The notes below the pieces were generated by a model that was given only the letters and a program-made list of their open reading frames with translations, did no database searches and was not told the origin of the DNA. DNA of 33,596 nucleotides. Source: an uncultured Pseudomonadota bacterium (GTDB taxonomy: Bacteria > Pseudomonadota > Gammaproteobacteria > Methylococcales > Methylomonadaceae). Shown here piece after piece: positions 8,058 through 14,321 of the stretch (positions within the stretch are counted from its first letter, which is position 1; each line of letters starts with the position of its first letter). Position numbers and translations under genes: made by a program. The stretch is from positions 1-33,596 of the forward strand of contig CAIXED010000037.1 in the NCBI GenBank assembly GCA_903918375.1. The letters are read 5' to 3'.

Positions 8058-8074
8058 TCATCTAATTTGGTGCG
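8058..8074 (-). promoter_or_regulatory. NtrC-like binding site, ntrB-distal
   Basis: TCATCTAATTTGGTGCG on the plus strand keeps the TTTGGTGC half of the NtrC site. Its centre is 30 bp from the first site and about 116 bp upstream of the predicted start. Thirty base pairs is close to three helical turns, so two NtrC dimers would sit on the same face and could form an oligomer. Confidence 0.55.
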
Positions 8075-8086
8075 AGAGGGTTTGCA

Positions 8087-8419
8087 TTATTCGCTACTAC
8101 AGAGTTTTTCAGCTCTATCGCTGTGTGGTGTGATGCTATTGTCGGCTTTGACTCGCCAGCGATAGTGCATTTCCATACTTTTGTTAATCAATACCGCGCG
8201 TTCGACATCAATATAGCCATCTTCTTGAAAAGCTCGCCAGCCAATGTCGCGTTGCGAGTGGCTTCGCACTGACTGATCCAGCACTTGTTCAACGCTTAAA
8301 TTGTCTTTGCAAGGCTGGTTTTTGACTTGCGCTAATGCTTGATCAGCGTCTAAAGCCCAACCATGGCTAACCCCGCCCAGTACCAATAAAACACCGATAA
8401 TCAATTGAATTTTTTGCAT
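8087..8419 (-). CDS. Small exported protein downstream of amt, unknown function
   Basis: 110 aa with a clear signal peptide (MQKIQLIIGVLLVLGGVSHGWA, probable cleavage before LDADQ). The mature part of about 88 aa has one cysteine near each end (C37 and C107), which could form a disulphide in the periplasm. No family is recognised. It begins 15 nt after the amt stop with GGAG in front of its ATG, so it is probably in the amt operon. In many bacteria the PII gene glnK holds the position next to amt; this protein is not PII-like. Confidence 0.75.
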   Translation of the reverse strand: MQKIQLIIGVLLVLGGVSHGWALDADQALAQVKNQPCKDNLSVEQVLDQSVRSHSQRDIGWRAFQEDGYIDVERAVLINKSMEMHYRWRVKADNSITPHSDRAEKLCSSE

Positions 8420-8434
8420 CTCAGACTCCGATGA

Positions 8435-9733
8435 TTAAAGGTTGTAGCCTTGTTCGTTGTGTAAGGCGATGTCCAAACCTTCGGTTTCATCCGAACCATC
8501 GACGCGTAAGCCCAAGCTTTTGTCTAACAGTTTTAACAGTACAAAACTGATACCACCGCTCCACAATAAAATACTGAGTACAGCAATCGCTTGGACTAAT
8601 AACTGGCCGCTGATGCCGTTGTCGGCAATGGTGCCGATGCCGCCAAAAGATTCGCTGGCTAGAATTGCCGTCAATAAAGAACCGACAATCCCGCCCACGC
8701 CATGAATCGCAAACACATCCAAGCTGTCATCAATTTTCAGATGGCGTTTCATCCAATGTAAGCTGTAAAAACATAGGCTGCCAGCGGCTAAACCAATCAC
8801 CAAGCCACCTAAAGGTGTAACAAAACCGGCTGACGGCGCAATCATGCCCAAGCCAGCCACCATGCCGGTAATCAATCCCAAACCGCTGGGGTTGCCAAAG
8901 CGTAACCATTCAATCGTCATCCAAGCCAAAGAACCGGCAGCAGCACTCATGTGAGTGGAAAGCATGGCAATCCCCGCCGCGCCATTGGCCATTAACGCAC
9001 TGCCTGCACTAAATCCATGCCAGCCTACCCAAAGGATGCCGGCACCGGTGGCGGTCATGGTCAAATTATGCGGCGGCATCGGCAGGCGAGGGTAGCCTCG
9101 GCGTGGGCCGACCATTACAGCGCCGATTAATGCCGCAATCCCACCAGAAACGTGAACCACTAAACCGCCAGCAAAATCCATCACCCCCAGCTGTGCTAAC
9201 CAGCCACCGCCCCAAACCCAGTGACAAACAGGCACATAAATCAACAATTCCCAACCGGCTACAAACCACAATAAAGCCGAGAATTTAATCCGTTCCGCGA
9301 CTCCACCAACAATCAAAGCGGGCGCAAAAATCGCGAAAGTCAGGTGATACATACAAAACACGGTTTCTGGCAGATTGTCTTTAACGCTATCGGCATTAAT
9401 CGACAATAACGACAGTTTTGAAAAACCGCCTAACCACGCTTGCCAACTACCGCCATCACTTAACGCCAAGCTGTAACCACCGATCAGCCACAAAATCGAC
9501 ACCAAAGCAGTAATCGCAAAGCATTGCATGATCACGGATAAGACGTTTTTGCTTCGCACCAAGCCACCATAAAACAACGCCAAGCCTGGCACTGTCATAA
9601 ATAACACTAAACCGGAGGCGGTCAGTATCCATGCGGTATCAGCGGCATTGAGCGGGTCGGCGTGGCTTAGCGTGGGCCACAAGCTGAGTGTGGTAGCGAT
9701 TAAGCTGCTTAAAAAATAAGAAGGTTTAGACAT
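8435..9733 (-). CDS. amt: Ammonium transporter (Amt/MEP/Rh family)
   Basis: 432 aa inner-membrane channel for ammonium. A cleavable signal peptide (residues 1-25, ending SHADPLNA) precedes about 11 membrane helices. The pore twin histidines are H194 (VVHVSGGIAAL) and H344 (FAIHGVGGIVGS). The family signature DFAGGLVVHVSGG and the C-terminal regulatory tail (LRVDGSDETEGLDIALHNEQGY) are intact. The tail is where GlnK docks in known Amt proteins, so PII control is expected although no glnK is adjacent. The ATG at 9733 is supported by GGAG 6 nt upstream. Two NtrC-like sites lie 24-70 bp upstream, but I find no well-spaced sigma-54 promoter. Confidence 0.97.
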   Translation of the reverse strand: MSKPSYFLSSLIATTLSLWPTLSHADPLNAADTAWILTASGLVLFMTVPGLALFYGGLVRSKNVLSVIMQCFAITALVSILWLIGGYSLALSDGGSWQAWLGGFSKLSLLSINADSVKDNLPETVFCMYHLTFAIFAPALIVGGVAERIKFSALLWFVAGWELLIYVPVCHWVWGGGWLAQLGVMDFAGGLVVHVSGGIAALIGAVMVGPRRGYPRLPMPPHNLTMTATGAGILWVGWHGFSAGSALMANGAAGIAMLSTHMSAAAGSLAWMTIEWLRFGNPSGLGLITGMVAGLGMIAPSAGFVTPLGGLVIGLAAGSLCFYSLHWMKRHLKIDDSLDVFAIHGVGGIVGSLLTAILASESFGGIGTIADNGISGQLLVQAIAVLSILLWSGGISFVLLKLLDKSLGLRVDGSDETEGLDIALHNEQGYNL

Positions 9734-9756
9734 TGGCGCTCCGTATTATTATTGTT

Positions 9757-9773
9757 TGAACCAAAATAGTGCG
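9757..9773. promoter_or_regulatory. NtrC-like site A in amt / beta-barrel intergenic region
   Basis: TGAACCAAAATAGTGCG on the plus strand matches TGCACCAAAATAGTGCA at 15 of 17 positions. It lies only 24 bp from the amt start codon, which is too close for a normal amt enhancer, so it may act on the divergent gene or as a repressor site. Confidence 0.6.
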
Positions 9774-9786
9774 TTAATTGGCATAA

Positions 9787-9803
9787 TGCACCAAAATAGA
9801 ACA
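9787..9803. promoter_or_regulatory. NtrC-like site B in amt / beta-barrel intergenic region
   Basis: TGCACCAAAATAGAACA matches the same consensus at 14 of 17 positions. Centre-to-centre distance from site A is 30 bp, the same as for the pair in front of ntrB. The repeated spacing supports both pairs being real. Confidence 0.6.
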
Positions 9804-9866
9804 TCAATCAAACAATATCGATTCGCCATGTCTGCTTGGAATGGTGGGTTTTAGCAGAGAAAAACA

Positions 9867-10973
9867 ATGGGTTTTAAATCAAGTCAGTGGTGCTGGTTGT
9901 TAGTGGTTTTTAGTCAATCTTTACTGGCTGATAATGACTTATGGCAATACGGCGCAATGGTGGATTTGAGTTATATCCAAGCCTTGCAAGCTGAATCCGT
10001 GCAAAGCTGGCGCAGTAAAGCGACCAGTAATCGATTGAATCAATTTGCGCCGAATATGGGGATGTTTTATTTGCGTAAATTAAACAGCGAAGACTCGCGT
10101 TGGGGTTTGGAATTAGGCGCTCAAGCGGGTTACGACACCGACGGCCAAGTGCCTAGCGAACAACGCTTAGCTGGGTATAGCATTCTGCGTTATCTATCGC
10201 GTGCCAATTTGTCTTATCTAGCGCCGCTGGGTAATGGTGTAACTATCACGGCCGGTTTGATGAACAGTTTTATCGGTTTTGAATCGATGTTTGCCAAAGA
10301 CAATAATCACTACACTCGCACTTGGATGGCCGATTATTCACCGTATTATTTAATGGGAATCGGGGCGCAATATCCGCTTAATCAGCAGCTAACAGTGGGT
10401 TTGTATCTGCTTAGTGATTACGATTATCTAGCCTATCGCAACGATAAGCCTAAATATGGTGGGCAACTTCAATGGACGATTAATTCGCAATGGAAGTTAA
10501 GCCAAAACCTGTTTGTGGGCGCTGAACAGAAAAATACCGATAGCCAATTTTGGCGCTATTTATCGGATACGATTTTGCAATGGTCGCAAGATGATTTAAG
10601 CCTGACGCTGGCGCAGGATATTGGCACTGAGCAAATTGATAATCCTGAGCTGCGACAGGCGTTTTGGTTGGCTTCGGCGTTGTCTGGGCGTTGGCATATC
10701 GACGGTCCTTGGAGCGTGGCACTGCGTCCCGAATTGTATTGGGACGCCGATGGCCGAATTACCGGTAGTCAGCAATTGATTAAAGCCGCTACCGCCACGG
10801 TCGAATATAAACTGCCTGTGAACAGCTTATCGATGCTATTTCGCGGTGAATACCGAATTGATGACTCGACCGGTAAGCAAGGCGGTTTTTATCGCAGTCA
10901 AACCGCGCAAGGCGAGTTAGTGGCTAATCAACAGTTATTGTTGTTTTCTTGGGTGTTGAGTTTTGATCGATAG
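9867..10973 (+). CDS. Outer-membrane beta-barrel protein (BBP2-like porin)
   Basis: 368 aa with an N-terminal signal peptide (MGFKSSQWCWLLVVFSQSLLA, cleavage before DNDLWQYG). The mature part is rich in alternating hydrophobic/polar strands and aromatic residues and contains family-like segments (RWGLELGAQAGYDTDGQVPSEQ, VTITAGLMNSFIGFESM, MADYSPYYLMGIGAQYPL) that recall the BBP2 family of outer-membrane barrels. It ends in a strand with FDR rather than a terminal F. The substrate is unknown. The divergent position from amt and the shared NtrC-like sites suggest nitrogen-dependent expression, for example of a channel for a nitrogen compound; this is inference. Confidence 0.75.
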   Translation: MGFKSSQWCWLLVVFSQSLLADNDLWQYGAMVDLSYIQALQAESVQSWRSKATSNRLNQFAPNMGMFYLRKLNSEDSRWGLELGAQAGYDTDGQVPSEQRLAGYSILRYLSRANLSYLAPLGNGVTITAGLMNSFIGFESMFAKDNNHYTRTWMADYSPYYLMGIGAQYPLNQQLTVGLYLLSDYDYLAYRNDKPKYGGQLQWTINSQWKLSQNLFVGAEQKNTDSQFWRYLSDTILQWSQDDLSLTLAQDIGTEQIDNPELRQAFWLASALSGRWHIDGPWSVALRPELYWDADGRITGSQQLIKAATATVEYKLPVNSLSMLFRGEYRIDDSTGKQGGFYRSQTAQGELVANQQLLLFSWVLSFDR

Positions 10974-10979
10974 CAAAAC

Positions 10980-11753
10980 TCAATCCGCATAATCAACAAT
11001 CAAAGGCGCATGGTCACTAAAACGCTGGTCTTTATAAATAGTTGTCGATAAGGCTTTGCTGGCGAAATTTGGGGTGGCGATTTGGTAATCAATTCGCCAT
11101 CCGACATTATTAGCCCAAGCCTGTCCGCGATTACTCCACCATGTATAGCAAGCATCAGTCGCCTCTGGATGTAAGCGGCGATAGACATCAACCCAGCCTT
11201 GTTGTTCAAACAACTTCGTTAGCCAAGCCCGTTCTTCAGGTAGAAAACCGGAGTTTTTTTGATTGCCACGCCAGTTTTTTAGATCAATTTGCTGGTGGGC
11301 AATATTCCAGTCACCGCAAATGACTACATCACGACCGCTGGCGATTAATTCAGTTAAATGCGGATAAAAACGTTCCATCACGCTGTATTTCACCATTTGC
11401 CGTTCCTCGCTGCTGGAGCCAGAGGGCAAGTACAAGGAAATCACCGACAAATTGCCGAGTTGGACTTCTAAGTAACGGCCTTCGCTATCAATATCTGCGT
11501 ATCCCAAGCCTTCGATGACTTTATCGGCCGGTTGTTTGCTGTAAATACCAACCCCGCTATAGCCCTTTTTTTCGGCGTAATGGAAATAACCGAATAAGCT
11601 TTCTGGTTGTAACATCGCTGGGCTCATATCAGCGGCTTGTGCTTTCAATTCTTGCAAGCAGACAAAATCGGCATTTTGGGTTTGTAACCAATCTAAAAAA
11701 CCTTTAGTGGTGGCGGAGCGGATACCGTTGAGGTTGGCGGAGATAATACGCAT
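10980..11753 (-). CDS. xthA: Exodeoxyribonuclease III (AP endonuclease family)
   Basis: 257 aa, the normal size. Repairs abasic sites and 3'-blocked ends in DNA base-excision repair. Catalytic landmarks of the exonuclease III/APE1 fold are in place: N7 and N9 in SANLNGIRSA, E35 in CLQELKAQ, Y108 in SLYLPSGSS, D148 and N150 in CGDWNIAH, and D247-H248 in SDHAPLIVDY. The ATG at 11753 begins MRIISANLNG as in relatives. It converges with the beta-barrel gene with only 6 nt between stops, and no terminator hairpin is visible there. Confidence 0.96.
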   Translation of the reverse strand: MRIISANLNGIRSATTKGFLDWLQTQNADFVCLQELKAQAADMSPAMLQPESLFGYFHYAEKKGYSGVGIYSKQPADKVIEGLGYADIDSEGRYLEVQLGNLSVISLYLPSGSSSEERQMVKYSVMERFYPHLTELIASGRDVVICGDWNIAHQQIDLKNWRGNQKNSGFLPEERAWLTKLFEQQGWVDVYRRLHPEATDACYTWWSNRGQAWANNVGWRIDYQIATPNFASKALSTTIYKDQRFSDHAPLIVDYAD

Positions 11754-11899
11754 GGATGATATTAGAGGCTAAAAGGATTGCAGATTTTAAGCTAAATAGG
11801 CTGGAAATTGTTTTTGCTGATTTTGGTTTGGGAGAGGGAGTGATAAATTGATGTTTTTATGTAAATTATTGTAAAAAATAATGATTTTTAGAAATTACC

Positions 11900-11929
11900 T
11901 TGACAAAAAATAGGTTTAAAACTGATTAT
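11900..11929 (+). promoter_or_regulatory. Candidate sigma-70 promoter for the envelope cluster
   Basis: A perfect -35 TTGACA (11900-11905), 18-nt spacer, and -10 GATTAT (11924-11929; 4 of 6 to TATAAT). This would give a leader of about 200 nt before the lipoprotein start at 12134, leaving room for the small ORF. Confidence 0.5.
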
Positions 11930-12004
11930 AGGAAATACGGTTTATCTTGGTGCTTGTAGAAAAAGCAAGTGCGATTAACCGATAACGCATTGCAGGGAGA
12001 TGGC

Positions 12005-12094
12005 ATGTGCGTATTTCAAGCCGCTCTGTTTCGTCTAGGATTAGCAAACTGGGTTCTAAGCATTTTCTGCAATTTGTTTTTTCAGTTTCTGTAA
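12005..12094 (+). CDS. Possible small ORF (29 aa, hydrophobic) in the leader
   Basis: ATG preceded by GGGAG with 5-nt spacing. The peptide is MCVFQAALFRLGLANWVLSI followed by FCNLFFQFL, hydrophobic enough for one membrane segment. It ends 39 nt before the TTG of the lipoprotein. It could be a real small membrane protein or leader peptide, or chance; there is no conservation evidence here. Confidence 0.3.
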   Translation: MCVFQAALFRLGLANWVLSIFCNLFFQFL

Positions 12095-12133
12095 AACCGA
12101 AAAATATCAATTTTTTTAACATGGAGTAAGACA

Positions 12134-12913
12134 TTGAAAATTAACAAAACCGCTGAATTAGGCGTTTGTTTCAGTTTTATAGTTGCGCTACAAGCTTGTT
12201 CTAGTATTCAATCTGAAAGTAATGCCATAAAAGAAGAGCTTGTCAGTCCTGCGCCAGACGCTGGCTTTATTGAACATCCAGAGTTACAGAAAAAACGTGC
12301 TGATTTACCGTTTCAAAAAGTTTGGGTCAAAACCGGCTTCCAAATGTCAGCGTATCAAGAGATGGTTGTTCCACCTGTTAATACGCAATACATGATGGAA
12401 ATGGATTGGTTACATAAGGCCAGTTCAGCTAATGTAATTAGCGATGTAAAAAAAGATACTGCGGATTTGGCTAAGTATTTTCGCGATCAAATTGTCAAAG
12501 AATTTAAACAAGACCCTAAAAAACGCTTTCAAATTATTGAAACCGAGCAGCAGCATAAGAAACCTGCGTTACGTTTAGAAATCGCATTAGTCGAGATTGA
12601 TCCATCACAACCTGTATTACACGCTTTGAGTTGGGCCGGTCCTCCGGGCACAGGTACTGCGGCGGGTTTAATTAATCAGCGTACAGCGGCATTTGAAGGG
12701 CGTTTACGTGATATGCAAACTGGCGAAATCGTTGTCACCTTTGCTGATCGTGATACTCAAGATGCTGGGCCACTTGATCTTACCCGATTAACTTGGTATG
12801 GGCCTGCAAAAGGTATCATGGATCAATGGGCTAAGCAGTTTGTGCAGATTGCTAACCGAAAACCTGGTGAAATGGTTACTGATCCTACCGCATTTACTTT
12901 AAGACCTTTCTAA
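12134..12913 (+). CDS. DUF3313-like lipoprotein
   Basis: 259 aa. Lipoprotein signal with lipobox LQAC (C22), so the mature protein is membrane-anchored in the periplasm. The body (VWVKTGFQMSAYQEMVVPPV, then LRLEIALVEIDPSQPVLHALS, and AAFEGRLRDMQTGEIVVTFADRDTQDAGPLDL) resembles the DUF3313 family of bacterial lipoproteins, whose role is not known. The TTG start at 12134 is supported by GGAG 7 nt upstream and by the signal peptide beginning directly there. It is first in a three-gene envelope cluster with a lipoprotein hydrolase and an MscS channel. Confidence 0.75.
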   Translation: MKINKTAELGVCFSFIVALQACSSIQSESNAIKEELVSPAPDAGFIEHPELQKKRADLPFQKVWVKTGFQMSAYQEMVVPPVNTQYMMEMDWLHKASSANVISDVKKDTADLAKYFRDQIVKEFKQDPKKRFQIIETEQQHKKPALRLEIALVEIDPSQPVLHALSWAGPPGTGTAAGLINQRTAAFEGRLRDMQTGEIVVTFADRDTQDAGPLDLTRLTWYGPAKGIMDQWAKQFVQIANRKPGEMVTDPTAFTLRPF

Positions 12914-12922
12914 AGCCGAAAT

Positions 12923-12956
12923 GCATTCGTTCTTAGTTTAGATGCTGAGAACGAAT
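12923..12956 (+). terminator. Hairpin downstream of the DUF3313 lipoprotein gene
   Basis: A 13-bp arm CATTCGTTCTTAG (12923-12935) pairs with CTGAGAACGAATG (12944-12956) with one G-T wobble and an 8-nt loop. A T-run (TTTTTT) follows about 12 nt later, so it is not an ideal terminator. It may instead reduce read-through or protect the mRNA end. Confidence 0.5.
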
Positions 12957-13001
12957 GACAGCTCTCAATTTTTTCGATTTAAATAATTTTTTAAAAACAA
13001 C

Positions 13002-14303
13002 ATGAAGACATATTGTCAATTACCATTAAAAACTGGACGCTTTTTAGTTTCGATTACTGTCATTATGTTGCTATCGAGTTGTAGTAGTCTGGGTAAAGGT
13101 GTTGCGGAAGCCGTTTTGGAAAAATCAGAAGCCGAAGATACTCGAAAATGTCAGGTTTGGGGGAATGCTTTTAATGGTGTTGATGCTACTCTTTCCAAAA
13201 AACCTGGTCATACCAAGATATTATTTGTGCATGGTGTTGGCGACCATATTCCTGGTTATACCACACAGTTTCTTGAAAAATTAGCTAAAGAATTGAACCT
13301 TGATGTTCGAATGGCTGAACAAAAAAATATAAAACTTGCATCTCCGATAATGCAGAGCAATAAGGATCAGGGGAATCTGCGAGTGACGTATTTGCGTAAT
13401 GAAGACAATAGTAAAGATTTGACTTTTTATGAGTTAACTTGGTCAGATATTACTCGTAAAGAAAAGCAGTTGTTAGCATTTGATAATTCGGGTGAATATG
13501 ATTTTCGTCGAGCTAATGTTAATGGGTTATTGAAGAAATTTAGTAATGATACTGGCCCAGATCCAATTCTTTATCTTGGTTCTAATCGAGAAACCATTTT
13601 AAGTGCCTTTGGGCAATCATTTTGTTGGATGGCTTCAGGTGATTGGGATGATCTACCGTCTAGCGGAACTCATAGCTGTTACGGTTTGGATGATTCTAAT
13701 ATTGACCATATTGCTAATGATAAATATGTGTTTATGTCACATAGTTTAGGTAGTCGTATTACTATTGATGGAATGCAGCGGATTGCACATATTTTGGCTA
13801 ATGCTGATAAATATTCTAATACCACCAAAAAAGCTATAGCCACCAAAAAAGCTATTGAAGCACTTCAAAATAAACATATTCCGATTTATATGTTGTCTAA
13901 TCAGTTGCCAATGTTGCAATTAGGTCGTGAACTACCTGAGGTTGTTGGGCGGCGCGCTGATTATTGCGATATTAAAGGCAGTCATTATGATAAAAGAATA
14001 TTTTCTGAAGCTGAAATTATTGCTTTCAGTGATCCTAATGATTTATTAAGTTATGGTATTCCTTTAGGGTTTGCGGATAACTATATTGATACAAGGCTTT
14101 GTCCTATTGTCACTAATGTTAATATCAACATTGCTAAAGTAATGGATGCATTTGGACTTGCTGATTTAGCTAATCCTATGGAAGCGCATACTGGGTATGA
14201 CCAAGATGATCGAGTTGTCGCATTAATTGCTAAAGGGATTGGTCAGCCGAATTCTGCGCCCTTAGTAAAACAACGCTGTGAATTTACTAAAGAAGTTAGA
14301 TAA
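13002..14303 (+). CDS. Lipoprotein with alpha/beta-hydrolase fold (putative esterase/lipase)
   Basis: 433 aa. Lipobox LSSC with C27 predicts a membrane-anchored lipoprotein. The hydrolase fold is supported by ILFVHGVGDH (73-82; the HG of the oxyanion loop) and the nucleophile elbow M-S-H-S-L-G-S with S248. Candidate acid and base residues lie in AFSDPNDLLSYG and in MEAHTGYDQDDR towards the C-terminus. It may hydrolyse a lipid or ester in the periplasm; the substrate is unknown. An 18-bp tandem duplication (13821-13856) encodes TTKKAI/ATKKAI. The ATG at 13002 has no clear ribosome binding site in its AT-rich leader. It sits 18 nt before the MscS gene. Confidence 0.75.
   Translation: MKTYCQLPLKTGRFLVSITVIMLLSSCSSLGKGVAEAVLEKSEAEDTRKCQVWGNAFNGVDATLSKKPGHTKILFVHGVGDHIPGYTTQFLEKLAKELNLDVRMAEQKNIKLASPIMQSNKDQGNLRVTYLRNEDNSKDLTFYELTWSDITRKEKQLLAFDNSGEYDFRRANVNGLLKKFSNDTGPDPILYLGSNRETILSAFGQSFCWMASGDWDDLPSSGTHSCYGLDDSNIDHIANDKYVFMSHSLGSRITIDGMQRIAHILANADKYSNTTKKAIATKKAIEALQNKHIPIYMLSNQLPMLQLGRELPEVVGRRADYCDIKGSHYDKRIFSEAEIIAFSDPNDLLSYGIPLGFADNYIDTRLCPIVTNVNINIAKVMDAFGLADLANPMEAHTGYDQDDRVVALIAKGIGQPNSAPLVKQRCEFTKEVR
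13821..13856 (+). repeat. 18-bp tandem duplication inside the hydrolase gene
   Basis: Two copies (13821-13838 and 13839-13856) differ at two bases and add six codons (T/A-T-K-K-A-I) to a surface-type helix. The frame is kept. Confidence 0.75.
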
Positions 14304-14321
14304 GTCATCGATAACATAACC

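Larger units (their letters stand above)
11754..12133. other. Gene-poor region between xthA and the lipoprotein cluster
   Basis: About 380 nt, AT-rich near 11820-11940. It contains a candidate sigma-70 promoter (11900-11929) and a possible 29-codon small ORF (12005-12094). A minus-strand ORF at 11916-12134 exists but has no recognisable family and covers the promoter and leader of the plus-strand cluster, so I do not count it as a gene. The leader of about 200 nt has no riboswitch that I recognise. Confidence 0.5.

Noticed and set aside
8029-8073. 13-bp inverted repeat as a terminator for the amt operon
   Set aside because: There is no T-run on the relevant strand and the loop is 19 nt. The arms fit NtrC half-sites upstream of a sigma-54 promoter better.
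9843-9856. Sigma-54 promoter for the beta-barrel gene
   Set aside because: The GG to GC distance is one base shorter than required, so it is not listed as a feature.
11936-12133. Riboswitch in the long leader (cyclic-di-GMP type considered)
   Set aside because: Conserved loop sequences of known classes are not present.
11916-12134. 72-aa minus-strand ORF upstream of the lipoprotein gene
   Set aside because: It lies over the promoter and leader of the plus-strand cluster, has no recognisable family and no clear ribosome binding site.
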